Assembly (NCBI GenBank): GCA_964645915.1
Contig: CAZYDH010000007.1
Coordinates: 1 to 64,000 of the forward strand
Direction of reading: 5' to 3'
Source: JACNKV01 sp964645915
Lineage (GTDB): Bacteria; Fidelibacterota; Marinisomatia; Marinisomatales; JACNKV01
DNA length: 64,000 nucleotides
Notes under the pieces: model-generated
The model's input: the letters and a program-made list of their open reading frames with translations, nothing else
Told to the model about the DNA's origin: nothing
The model's database searches: none
Translations under genes and position numbers: made by a program
Shown here: positions 18,733 through 27,990 of the stretch, in pieces
How positions within the stretch are numbered: position 1 is the first letter of the stretch
Layout: every line of letters starts with the position of its first letter

Positions 18733-21700
18733 ACGAACTTACATCCGCGTCGGTATCCTTATTTTGACCGCCTGTCTTTATCTGTCATGTGATGGTCCGT
18801 TATTTGTTATCCCTCGCGATCCTGATACAACACCTCCTTCTGCTACCATGGTTAATCCTCCTCATGAAGCTGTCTTATCGGGAGAGATCCTTATTAAAGT
18901 CGTTGCTGAAGATAATGACGGAATTGATTCAGTGGAGATCTTTATCGATGATATTTTAGTTACAGTGGATCTTGATTCTCCCTACACCTATATATGGTCT
19001 ACATTAGATACGCTATATTTCGATGATGACACGTTATTCTCCAAGGAAGATTATCATCATTCTATCACTTCACGAATTACTGATTTTTCGGAAAATGATT
19101 GTTACACAGATCCTATTCTCATTTGGATCGATAATTTTGATAATATTCCGCCTTCGGGTGAATTTCAAGACTTGTATTGGGGTAAAACCGTTTCCGGAGT
19201 AATTCCAATTACTGTATTAGCGTCTGATAATGAAGGTGTTGAATCTGTGATCATTTTTCTGGAAGATGAAATTTTGTTGGATGATAATACTGATCCATAC
19301 ACCTACGATCTGAACACCGTTGAATTGGAAGAGAAAAATTATTCAATCCGAGCAATAATCGAAGATTTATCAGGAAATCGTACAACAATCGGTCCGATTC
19401 AACTATTAGTTGACAACCTCCCGGATATTGATAGCACTCCACCCAATGTAGTAATTACATATCCTGCTGCGGCACAAACCGTAAGTGATTCGATCAATAT
19501 TACTGTAGAAGCAACTGATGATGATGCGATGAATTATGTGGAATTTTTCATCAATGGCGAGTCCATATTGGAAGATTATATCCTACCCTATACTTATTTA
19601 TGGAATACACTTGATCCGTCGCATGCTACTGAAGATGAAGAGCATATTATCCATGTTGTAGCCTATGACATAAGCGGAAATTCAGCTTCACCATCTCCCA
19701 TATCCGTTTTTGTAGATAATACTGAATCTGAACCACCTGCTGTTGTGATTACCGAACCTTCTGCAGGGCAAACGGTTAATGGAATTGTACACATTTCTAT
19801 AACAGCGATGGATAATATTGAAGTGTCGTTCGTGGAGTGCTTTTTAAATGATGAACTGTTATTCACTGATGACTCATATCCATACACTTTTGATTGGAAT
19901 ACTGTATCTGTACAAGAGGATACTTGGCAAACCATCCGAGTATCAGCTACGGACATCAACGGAAATAGTTCTCTCGCAAACCCGATCAATGTTTTGGTGG
20001 ATAATAATGATGATATTGCACCAACCGGAATGATTTTAAATCCCTATGCAGGACAAATTGTATCCGGAATTATCAATATACAAGTGGAAGCCGCTGATAA
20101 TATTGGAGTTCAATCCGTTCAATTTAATATTGATGGAGACCCGGTCTTTACTGACACGATATTTCCTTATGAGTTTCCATGGGATACGGAAGAAGCTCTT
20201 GAAGATAATAATCATACCATTAGTATTTTAATAGAAGATGTATCAGAAAATATAACGGCTCTTCAACCCATCGTTGTTTATGTCGACAACCTTACACAAG
20301 GAGATGAATTTCCTCCTGTTGTTTCCATACAAAATCCACTTTCGGGTCAGACCGTGAATGGAATTGTAACAATTGAAATTATAGCATCTGATAACATTGG
20401 AATTGATTCTGTAAAGTGTTCTATCAATCAAGAATTAATGTTCACCAGTCATGAAGGGTTTGTATTTGAATGGAATACAGTGACATGGGGACCTAATGGT
20501 GAAGCAGTGATTCAAGTCGAAGCTGTTGATCTGTCAGGAAACAGTACTTATGCACAATCCATTTATGTGATTGTAAACAATGATTTTGATGGATCCCCTG
20601 AATTTGTAAACGTTGAAACTATTCAACCTGGAGAGATTTTGGTGTCATGGTCTTCATCTATAGACGCAATTAGCTATCGAATATATCGAAATAACGAGTT
20701 CCTGATCCAAACAACCGATACATATTATAATGATACTGATATCGTTCCAAACATAGACTACTGTTACTCGATCTCAGCGATCAATCAATATGAAATTGAA
20801 TCTGCAATATCAGATCCGGTGTGTATAGATGATATTTTACCCGCAACCACAAATCTTATAACTACTGTACTCAACAATCAAGAAATCTCTCTTTCATGGT
20901 CAACGGTTGTTGGGGCCGCTTCTTATCAAGTGAATGTATTTGGTGTTCCCGTAGATACAACTGCCGGTACTACGTTTGTTCACAGCGATTTATCGGATAA
21001 TGTTGAATATTGTTATACGATCAATGCATTAGATTCCAGCGAGGATCCGGGTACTCTATCAAATGAAGTTTGTGCAACAACGCATACAACCCTTACAGCT
21101 CCAACTCTGAATGTAACTGCTGATGCCACTTCGATAAACCTGTCATGGACAACCGTTCCCACTGCCACCGATTATCATATTTACAGAGACGGTGTATTCC
21201 TTACAGAAACAACTTCTTTACAATACACTGATTCAACTGTCGATCCGGGAACTGAGTATTGTTACACTGTTTTGGCTGTAAATGAATATGGAACTACCGG
21301 ACCGGAATCTAACCAAGCTTGTGATCGGGTTTTNNNNNNNNNNNNNNNNNNNNNNNNNNNNNNNNNNNNNNNNNNNNNNNNNNNNNNNNNNNNNNNNNNN
21401 NNNNNNNNNNNNNNNNNNNNNNNNNNNNNNNNNTAAATGAATATGGAACTACCGGACCGGAATCTAACCAAGCTTGTGATCGGGTTTTACTCCCAGCACC
21501 CACCACAGTAAATGTTGAAGCTGTTTCTACCTCAAGTATTCAAGTAACATGGTCATCCGTTATCGGATCGGTCTCTTACTCTATCTATCAAAATGATCAA
21601 TTAATAGATGCTAATGCTACTTCACCGTATACAATTAATGGTCTTGAAAACAATACTCTCTACTGTTATTCCATTCATGGTATTGACGCTGATGGAGTTT

Positions 21701-22530
21701 CCGGTGTATCATCCGAAGAAGTCTGTGCTACAACACATACAACCCTTACAGCTCCAACTCTGAATGTAACTGCTGATGCCACTTCGATAAACCTGTCATG
21801 GACAACCGTTCCCACTGCCACCGATTATCATATTTACAGAGACGGTGTATTCCTTACAGAAACAACTTCTTTACAATACACTGATTCAACTGTCGATCCG
21901 GGAACTGAGTATTGTTACACTGTTTTGGCTGTAAATGAATATGGAACTACCGGACCGGAATCTAACCAAGCTTGTGATCGGGTTTTGGTTCAGCCACCAT
22001 CTCAAGAAGAATTTGAAGTGACCGGAGGAGATCAATCCGTATTTATTAACTGGTCTGAGATTTCAGGTGCTGCGTCATATAATCTCTATTTAAGCAGTCC
22101 TGGAACTAGAGATCTCATTTTACTAACAAATACAACAAACACTTTTTACACGCATAATGAACTGAGTTATGAAACAACCTATTGCTATGCTATCTCATGT
22201 ATTGATGCGGATGGTTTCGAAGGTTCGGTTTCTACAGACCAATGTGCAACCACAGATCCTGAGCCTGCCCCTTTACCACCCGGTTCTTTTACCGTTACTC
22301 AGGTAGACAGTATCGCTGAGTTAAACTGGGTTTCGTCCATCAGTGATAATGTTGAACATATTTTAATATACAAAAATTCAGAATATTTCACTTCTGTTGA
22401 GGTTAATGTACAAACTTATACTGATACGACAGTCACTCAAGGATTTGAATATTGTTATTATTTAATCGCAAGAACCTTCAACAATACCGATAGTGATCCA
22501 TCTACTACTCAATGTATTACAATCGAATAA
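18725..22530 (+). CDS. Ig-like plus fibronectin type III repeat lipoprotein, interrupted by assembly gap
   Basis: The gene begins with a lipoprotein signal (lipobox YLSC). It then encodes six Ig-like modules paralogous to the preceding gene, followed by at least six to seven FN3 modules of about 85 residues. Each FN3 module has a Trp strand (VSWSS or LSWTT), a YRIYR-type strand and a YCY...C pair. A 100-N run at 21334-21433 puts the downstream part in another frame. The 55 bases before and after the N run are identical, and collapsing that overlap restores one uninterrupted frame of about 1216 residues ending at 22530. The true number of FN3 copies is uncertain because a 251-bp repeat borders the gap. 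It is probably a large surface protein, and its function is unknown. Confidence 0.8.
21083..21333 (+). repeat. FN3-module direct repeat, copy 1
   Basis: These 251 bases are identical, base for base by eye, to 21736-21986, offset by 653 bases in the scaffold. The repeat encodes one complete FN3 module starting at LTAPTLNVTADATSINLSW. The copy ends exactly at the N gap. Confidence 0.95.
21334..21433. other. Assembly gap (100 N)
   Basis: Exactly 100 N bases separate two stretches that share a 55-bp identical sequence at their facing ends. The round length is a scaffolding placeholder, not a measured distance. The gap lies at the end of the first copy of a 251-bp perfect repeat. Confidence 0.98.
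21434..21488 (+). repeat. 55-bp repeat at gap edge
   Basis: The first 55 bases after the gap repeat 21279-21333 exactly and also occur at 21932-21986. Because the right-hand contig begins exactly with this block, the overlap looks like a de Bruijn graph k-mer overlap (k=55) left unmerged. Confidence 0.9.
21736..21986 (+). repeat. FN3-module direct repeat, copy 2
   Basis: This is the second copy of the 251-bp perfect repeat. It is followed by a different sequence (GGTTCAGCC) from that following the 55-bp block at 21488 (ACTCCCAGC). The repeat therefore has two distinct exits, as expected for a tandem module array. Confidence 0.95.
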
Positions 22531-22628
22531 ACATAAAGGTTGACATCCATACTTTTCAACTTGACCAAAGATTTTAGACTGTGTATTTTGAACGGCTTTA
22601 CTTGGCATAATAACCCTTCACAAAGGCA

Positions 22629-23690
22629 ATGAAAGAGATCATGAGAACCTTCACAAACGCTCTACTTATTTTTCTTACAATCGGTTTCCTATTCGGACAA
22701 ACCAATATAATTCCACAGGGTACGTCCGCTGTTGACTCCAGCGAATTGATCACTCAACTTGAAGAATTCGAAACAAATGTGACTATAGTCGATTCTGTAG
22801 CAATTGATACAAGTACATCCCCATTGATCGATGAAAAACAAGAAACAGCTATACCACTAATCGAAGAATCTGAAACAATTGTAACTCAAGTCGATTCTGT
22901 GATAATTGATACCAGCACTTCCCTGCTGATAAATGACGAATCAGACCTTGTCATCCCTTCATCTGACTCTTTGATATCAACAACACCTTCTCTCGATGAT
23001 TCAATAGCAACAGTATTGACTGATTCAGTTATATCTACCGTTGAAGATACGGTGGTAACTTCAGAAATTGTTGAAGATTCAGTCGCAGTTGAACCTTATA
23101 TCTCTGAACCAATACCGGAAGAATTAATGGGACTGGATTATGGATATAAAGGTTTCCAATGGGGAACTCGTGCAGGGCAAATTCCGAAAAATCCTTACAT
23201 GGATACATATTCATTTTCGGAAGACAGTTCTTCTATTTATATGACCGCAACCTTAGGTGAAGATGATGTCCAAATGACGTACGTTTTTTCTGACAGCGGT
23301 TTTTGGAAAGTAGAAATTGAGTATACCCTTCCTGATGAAACGATTGAATCAAATATTGCACAATTTCTGAGAATCGAAAAAAGTATTTACGAAATTTATG
23401 GTTCCCCAGAGTTTACGCATCAAAATGAAGCAGGACCGACTTCAGCATATAATGATGTTTTAAATATTAAATACTCACGTGGCTATTACACATCCATCTG
23501 GGATGTTGTACCGTGTAAAATCTTGTTAATCTTAAATTCATTAACACAGACTCCAAAAACAGACTTACCGATTTTAGAAGGAAATATCAATTTATTTCGG
23601 TTAGTTTACTATAATCCGGATTACATGGTATCTCCGAAAGAAAACGTTCCAAATGCTGAGCCTTTACCCTCGTTATTTGATCTATACTAA
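22629..23690 (+). CDS. Exported Ser/Thr/Asp-rich protein, unknown
   Basis: The 353-residue product has a signal peptide (cleavage near LFGQ). A low-complexity acidic Ser/Thr/Val stretch follows (about residues 30-165), with a roughly 33-residue internal repeat whose units carry VDSVAIDTSTSPLI and VDSVIIDTSTSLLI. A C-terminal globular domain starts around YGYKGFQWGTRAG. The stretch looks like a flexible linker from the cell surface to the folded domain. Two starts are possible (22629, or 22641 immediately before the signal peptide). No family is recognised. The gene follows the FN3 protein by about 100 bp on the same strand. Confidence 0.65.
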   Translation: MKEIMRTFTNALLIFLTIGFLFGQTNIIPQGTSAVDSSELITQLEEFETNVTIVDSVAIDTSTSPLIDEKQETAIPLIEESETIVTQVDSVIIDTSTSLLINDESDLVIPSSDSLISTTPSLDDSIATVLTDSVISTVEDTVVTSEIVEDSVAVEPYISEPIPEELMGLDYGYKGFQWGTRAGQIPKNPYMDTYSFSEDSSSIYMTATLGEDDVQMTYVFSDSGFWKVEIEYTLPDETIESNIAQFLRIEKSIYEIYGSPEFTHQNEAGPTSAYNDVLNIKYSRGYYTSIWDVVPCKILLILNSLTQTPKTDLPILEGNINLFRLVYYNPDYMVSPKENVPNAEPLPSLFDLY

Positions 23691-23699
23691 ATAATCTCA

Positions 23700-24146
23700 G
23701 TGAGGATCCTTTCTCTCATCCTATTGGTCCAATTGTCTACCTGTCTTCAATCGGACCGCATGGTAAGATACTTTGAGTATCCCTGTTTACCATCAGAAGC
23801 CTATCTTGAATGTAAACATATCCTAGAAACTCTTGGATACAACATTGAAATTGCCGCAAAATCTGAAGGGATTATTACCACAACCTACCGCAAAACATCG
23901 AAGGATATTAGAAGGTATGATTATGCGGTTGCTGTTTTGGTAAAAGATGTGATCGAAGTGTATATCATTGCTCGTAAGCATGTCTTCCGTCGTGGTTCTG
24001 AATCTTCTATCGGGGGAGATATTTTAACCGAAACTCACATTTCAGATAAACTCCCCTATTCGATTCAATCCCAGATTTTTCATGACATTGAATTGGGGAT
24101 GCGACTAAAAGACTTTCAACCCTTTATCCGATCTGTTAAAAAATAA
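23700..24146 (+). CDS. Small putative lipoprotein, unknown
   Basis: The 148-residue product starts with GTG at 23700, nine bases after the previous stop. A short hydrophobic N-terminus ends in LSTC, a possible lipobox. The body, with SEAYLECKHILETLGYNIE and a later TTYRKTSKDIRRYDYAV, looks like a small alpha/beta domain. No family is recognised. The close spacing suggests co-transcription with the upstream exported protein. Confidence 0.6.
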   Translation: MRILSLILLVQLSTCLQSDRMVRYFEYPCLPSEAYLECKHILETLGYNIEIAAKSEGIITTTYRKTSKDIRRYDYAVAVLVKDVIEVYIIARKHVFRRGSESSIGGDILTETHISDKLPYSIQSQIFHDIELGMRLKDFQPFIRSVKK

Positions 24147-24206
24147 TCCTTCATTTTTCAAGATTATCGGTTTCGTAATATTCTAAACTGTGGTTAATTT
24201 TAGCTT

Positions 24207-24524
24207 ATGAGTATAGACTTTGATAAGAAAGAAGAGCGAAAAAAATATTTAGATACTAAGCTGGATGATCTTTTAGATGGGATTAATGACACATATGGTA
24301 AAGCTCTTATAAATGAACTTCTATCTCGACTAGAAAATACAATTAAAGATTTTGATAATGAAGTTCACTCACTTTTGAATACTCTAAAAGCTAATTCAGA
24401 TAAACGAGAAATACTTCTTGAACAAATAAAACATTCTCAGATAGATAATTCAGATTCAAAAGCTTCAGACTCTAAACAAGAGCTCAGTGAATGGGAACGT
24501 CATCTGGAATCCATAGAACATTAA
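24207..24524 (+). CDS. Small coiled-coil protein, paralogue of 48479-48883
   Basis: The 105-residue acidic protein is predicted to be almost entirely helical. It has no signal peptide. Its pattern YLDTKLDDLLDGINDTYG, then a heptad-like LLSRLENTIKDFDNEVHSLL segment, and the ending SEWERHLES is mirrored in the 134-residue protein encoded at 48479-48883 (YLKEKFDSLLDKVGDGYG ... SDWERKLEA). The two form a paralogous family not otherwise recognised. Its last codons overlap the region upstream of the next gene, which encodes a membrane-anchored coiled coil. Function unknown; a scaffold or partner role is inference. Confidence 0.65.
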   Translation: MSIDFDKKEERKKYLDTKLDDLLDGINDTYGKALINELLSRLENTIKDFDNEVHSLLNTLKANSDKREILLEQIKHSQIDNSDSKASDSKQELSEWERHLESIEH

Positions 24525-24538
24525 AGATTGAGGAAATA

Positions 24539-25054
24539 ATGAGTGTAAAAGACAAAATCATATTTGGTTTAATGCTTCTCCTAGTTATCGGTGGAGGATA
24601 TATTTATTACAACTACACTGAAATTGTAAGACAGATGGACGTAATGAAAGAAAAACAGTTCGTTCATGTTAGAGAAGTCAATGATGAGTTTCGTGAAGAT
24701 CTACGAAAATTAAATCTACAATTTATCGGTCGTGGTAAACATGTACAAAAAGCACAACTCGATATCATTGCCAACACCGAATTAATTGGAAAAACTGCCG
24801 ATTCTTTGACTACATTAATCGAAGATGTCGCTTATAATTTGAGTGAATTTGAAAGGGATGTGAATAAACGCTTCGTATCCGTTGAACAAGATTTAAGAGA
24901 CTTAGAAGACAGTTTTGAGTCCGAACGCAGACGTAATACTCGTCGCTTTTCAGATCTTGAACAGCAGATCACAAGTCTACAAAATGACTTGAATGAAATC
25001 GAAAGTCTTGAAGTCATCCAAAAAGCCAAAGCAAAGGCAACAAAAGACGATTAG
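24539..25054 (+). CDS. Membrane-anchored coiled-coil protein
   Basis: The 171-residue product has a single N-terminal membrane helix (about residues 8-24) and a long charged helical region to the end. Heptads are rich in Leu, Glu and Arg (for example VEQDLRDLEDSFESERRR and DLEQQITSLQNDLNEIES). The start at 24539 is chosen for AGGAAATA just upstream. An earlier in-frame ATG at 24491 lacks such a site. It is the last gene before a strong terminator and probably forms an operon with the small coiled-coil gene. The topology suggests a periplasmic rod anchored in the inner membrane. No family assigned. Confidence 0.65.
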   Translation: MSVKDKIIFGLMLLLVIGGGYIYYNYTEIVRQMDVMKEKQFVHVREVNDEFREDLRKLNLQFIGRGKHVQKAQLDIIANTELIGKTADSLTTLIEDVAYNLSEFERDVNKRFVSVEQDLRDLEDSFESERRRNTRRFSDLEQQITSLQNDLNEIESLEVIQKAKAKATKDD

Positions 25055-25066
25055 ATAATTACTAAT

Positions 25067-25096
25067 AAAAAAGGGCTGAGTACTCAGCCCTTTTTT
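25067..25096. terminator. Rho-independent terminator, bidirectional form
   Basis: The palindrome is AAAAAAGGGCTGAG-TA-CTCAGCCCTTTTTT: an 8-bp GC-rich core stem flanked by an A run and a T run. It lies 12 bases after the coiled-coil gene stop, so it ends the plus-strand transcript. The symmetry would also work in the other direction. Confidence 0.9.
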
Positions 25097-25166
25097 ATTT
25101 CTGGACAAATATTGATAAAGGATAATATTTCAATATTTTTTATTTATTAACCTACTGTTTCCCCAC

Positions 25167-25174
25167 TAAATTTG
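25167..25174 (+). promoter_or_regulatory. Possible TAnnTTTG promoter element
   Basis: TAAATTTG fits the Bacteroidetes-type -7 element (TAnnTTTG) and lies 42 bases before the lysine-ketoglutarate reductase start, just after a terminator where a new transcript must begin. No clear TTG element is visible at the right distance upstream, so support is weak. Confidence 0.3.
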
Positions 25175-25215
25175 TGATCCATTTTCATGCAAATATTTTA
25201 TTTTAGGAGATTAAT

Positions 25216-26520
25216 ATGAGTGCTGTTGGAATCCGACGAGAAGATAAAAATATTTGGGAACGTCGTGTACCTCTTGTCCCAAAACATGTCGGTGAACTTA
25301 TTCAGAATCACGGATTAAACGTATATATCCAACCGTCTACACTACGAATATTCAATGAAGATGAATACCAATCCAGAGGGGCTCTAGTTCAAGAAGACCT
25401 AAGCGATGCTAATTTAATATTAGCTGTTAAAGAGATTCCCATTGACTTTTTTCAATCTTCTAAATCTTATGTATTCTTTTCGCATACTATCAAAGGACAA
25501 GAATACAACATGGATATGCTTCGCAAAATGATGGATCTCAAATGCAATCTGATTGATTATGAACAAATTGCAGATGATAATAATCGCCGATTAATTTTCT
25601 TTGGCAAATATGCCGGTTTAGCAGGAATGATCGAAACGCTATTTGCGTATAATAACAAATTGATGCTCAAAGGATATTCAACTCCTTTTGAAAATATTAA
25701 ACAAGCTTATGAATATTCATCTGTCGATGATGCTAAGATCCAAATTGCTAAAATAACCGAATCGTTAAAGATGAATGGACTTCCTAAAGAATTAGGTCCG
25801 GTTGTTTTTGGATTCGCCGGATATGGCAATGTTTCTCTAGGAGCTCAGGAAATATTTGATCTTCTCCCTCATAAAGTACTCACTCCAGAAGAACTTGAGG
25901 AGCAATATTACTCACTATCTTCTGAAGATGGAACACTTTATAAAGTTGTGTTCAAAGAAGAACACATGGCATCTAGAATTGATGGAGATTTTGATCTTCA
26001 GGAATATTTTACTCAACCGGATAAATATACAGGAAAGTTTCAGAATTGGCTTCCTTATATAAACGTTTTGGTAAATTGTATTTATTGGACAGAAGATTAT
26101 CCGCAGCTTGTGTCAAAAAAATATCTAAAAACTCATCCAAATTGTCCTTTGGAGGTTATCGGTGATATAAGTTGTGATATCAACGGATCTATTGAGATCA
26201 CAAAAAAGGCAACTTATCCTGATGAACCCACATTTACATATCATCCGAAAAATGATGATTTTTCTGATAAAACTACAGCCGATGGTGTAACGGTTATGGC
26301 AGTAGATAATCTTCCTTGTGAATTCTCAAAAGAATCATCTGTGGAGTTTTCCAACGTATTAAAAGATTTTATTGTAGAGATCGTCAATGCGGATTTTCAT
26401 CAATCCTACAATGATCTAAAATTACCTGATCCGATCAAAAAAGCATTGATCCTGCATCAAGGTAAACTAACAAAAGACTACCAATACATGAATGAATTTC
26501 TAAACCAGGAGAAAAAATGA
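25216..26520 (+). CDS. Lysine-ketoglutarate reductase (saccharopine-forming), AASS N-terminal type
   Basis: This protein aligns throughout with the LKR half of the animal/plant bifunctional AASS enzyme, which reductively condenses lysine and 2-oxoglutarate to saccharopine. Recognisable blocks are VGIRREDKNIWERRVPLVP at the N-terminus, FFSHTIKGQEYNM, the nucleotide-binding FGFAGYGNVSLGAQ, VLVNCIYWTEDYPQL, and VIGDISCDINGSIE. The length (434 aa) matches the LKR domain alone. TTAGGAG precedes the ATG. It overlaps the saccharopine dehydrogenase gene by four bases (ATGA), so the two reactions fused in eukaryotes are here encoded by coupled genes. Role: lysine degradation toward 2-aminoadipate semialdehyde. 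Confidence 0.88.
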   Translation: MSAVGIRREDKNIWERRVPLVPKHVGELIQNHGLNVYIQPSTLRIFNEDEYQSRGALVQEDLSDANLILAVKEIPIDFFQSSKSYVFFSHTIKGQEYNMDMLRKMMDLKCNLIDYEQIADDNNRRLIFFGKYAGLAGMIETLFAYNNKLMLKGYSTPFENIKQAYEYSSVDDAKIQIAKITESLKMNGLPKELGPVVFGFAGYGNVSLGAQEIFDLLPHKVLTPEELEEQYYSLSSEDGTLYKVVFKEEHMASRIDGDFDLQEYFTQPDKYTGKFQNWLPYINVLVNCIYWTEDYPQLVSKKYLKTHPNCPLEVIGDISCDINGSIEITKKATYPDEPTFTYHPKNDDFSDKTTADGVTVMAVDNLPCEFSKESSVEFSNVLKDFIVEIVNADFHQSYNDLKLPDPIKKALILHQGKLTKDYQYMNEFLNQEKK

Positions 26521-27836
26521 AAAATATACTCGTTCTTGGCGCCGGCTTGGTCAGCAGACCGGGTGTCAGATATATGTTAGAACAAGATAACTTGTTAGTG
26601 ACTGTTGCATCCAGAACCGTTGCAAAAGCAGAAGTCCTTGTGGAAGGATTTGACAATGGAAAAGCAATCGAATTGAATGTTGACAATACTGAAGAGCTAA
26701 TTCAATTAATCCAATCCAATGATATCGTTATCAGTCTATTACCGTGGATTCACCACGTTAAAGTTGCTGAATTATGTCTTGAACATGATACACATATGGC
26801 GACCACTTCCTATGTAAGTGAAGGCATGAAAGCTTTAGATGATCAAGTTCGTGCAAAAGGTCTTCTCTTTTTAAATGAGATTGGTGTCGATCCGGGAATT
26901 GACCATATGTCTGCAATGAAGATCATCGACGAAATTGAGGAAGAAGGTGGCAAAGTTGTACATTTTTACTCCTATTGTGGAGGACTTCCTGCACCGGATG
27001 ATAACGATAATCCATTCGGATATAAATTCTCATGGAGTCCTAAAGGTGTTGTCCTCGCATCACGAAATTCCGCACAATTCCTTGAGAACGGTGAGATCGT
27101 GGAAATTGAAGGAAAAAATCTCTTCCTAAATTCTCGAGAAGAAAATGTTGAAGGTTTGGGAATGTATGAAGTGTATCCAAACCGTGATTCTCTTCCATAT
27201 AAAGATATTTACGGACTAAACGATGCACAAACAGTCATGCGTGGGACGTACAGAAACCTTGGTTGGTGCAGAACATTAAAAGCGATCGTCGATATTGGAT
27301 TAGTCGACGATACCGTAAGACCTGAACTTGAAGGACTGTCCTATAAAGCTGTCATGGAATCTTTGATCGGTACCACAGAAGATGTAAAAACAACCACAGC
27401 CAATAAGCTTGGAATTGATCTTAATTCTGATATCATCAACCGCTTTGAATGGTTGGGACTTTTCTCTGATACTATTGCTCCAACAAGAGACAATTATCTT
27501 GATATCCTAAGTGATCTTTTACAGGAAAAACTGTACTTTAAAGATGGTGAAAAAGATATGATCATCTTACAGCATAAATTTACTGTTGAAAATAAAGACG
27601 GATCACAGGATTTTATCACTTCGACATTAGTTGATTATGGAATTCCTCACGGAGATTCATCGATGGCAAGAACGGTTAGTCTTCCATTAGCGATCGGTGT
27701 AACCATGATGGCAAACGGTAAGATCAATTTAACCGGTGTACAGATTCCTAAAATGAAAGAAGTTTATGAACCGGTTCTTGAAGAGTTAGAAAACTTAAAC
27801 ATAAAAATGATAGAAAAACGTACACCAATCCAATAA
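26517..27836 (+). CDS. Saccharopine dehydrogenase (glutamate-forming), AASS C-terminal type
   Basis: This 439-residue protein corresponds to the SDH half of AASS and splits saccharopine into 2-aminoadipate semialdehyde and glutamate using NAD(P). It begins with the Rossmann motif VLGAGLVSRPGV. It contains VISLLPWIHHVKVAE, the strongly conserved NEIGVDPGIDHMSAM and the block YCGGLPAPDDNDNPFGYKF. A segment YPNRDSLPYKDIYG is followed by a MRGTYR region. It is translationally coupled to the LKR gene. Downstream lies a strong hairpin. The aldehyde dehydrogenase expected next in the pathway is not in the window. Confidence 0.9.
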   Translation: MKNILVLGAGLVSRPGVRYMLEQDNLLVTVASRTVAKAEVLVEGFDNGKAIELNVDNTEELIQLIQSNDIVISLLPWIHHVKVAELCLEHDTHMATTSYVSEGMKALDDQVRAKGLLFLNEIGVDPGIDHMSAMKIIDEIEEEGGKVVHFYSYCGGLPAPDDNDNPFGYKFSWSPKGVVLASRNSAQFLENGEIVEIEGKNLFLNSREENVEGLGMYEVYPNRDSLPYKDIYGLNDAQTVMRGTYRNLGWCRTLKAIVDIGLVDDTVRPELEGLSYKAVMESLIGTTEDVKTTTANKLGIDLNSDIINRFEWLGLFSDTIAPTRDNYLDILSDLLQEKLYFKDGEKDMIILQHKFTVENKDGSQDFITSTLVDYGIPHGDSSMARTVSLPLAIGVTMMANGKINLTGVQIPKMKEVYEPVLEELENLNIKMIEKRTPIQ

Positions 27837-27934
27837 TCAATTAATAGTAAACCCTTGATTATTTTTAATTAAGCGATTAAAGGACATTCAAACACCTTGG
27901 CGATAACCTGCCAAAAACGTTTGATTAACTTCCA

Positions 27935-27966
27935 CCGACCAGAAACGCAGACGCGTTTTTGGTCGG
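27935..27966. terminator. Strong hairpin between convergent genes
   Basis: A 14-bp stem (CCGACCAGAAACGC with GCGTTTTTGGTCGG, one G-T pair) closes a 4-base loop AGAC. It sits between the convergent saccharopine dehydrogenase and deiminase-like genes. The following T tract is weak (GTTGATTGTCTTG), so termination in either direction is plausible but not certain. Confidence 0.6.
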
Positions 27967-27990
27967 GTTGATTGTCTTGTTATAAAGCAT

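Noticed and set aside
21436..21924. Separate small gene after the N gap, or a pseudogene with a frameshift
   Set aside because: The frame is open from the gap to 22530 and joins the upstream frame when the 55-bp overlap is collapsed.
16879..22530. CRISPR-like or other short regular repeats in the repeat region
   Set aside because: The periodicity is that of protein modules (about 270 bp), with coding-frame conservation and no short spaced repeats.
27897..27914. Small TTGGC/GCCAA hairpin
   Set aside because: A 5-bp stem with an 8-base loop is too weak to call a terminator or regulatory site.
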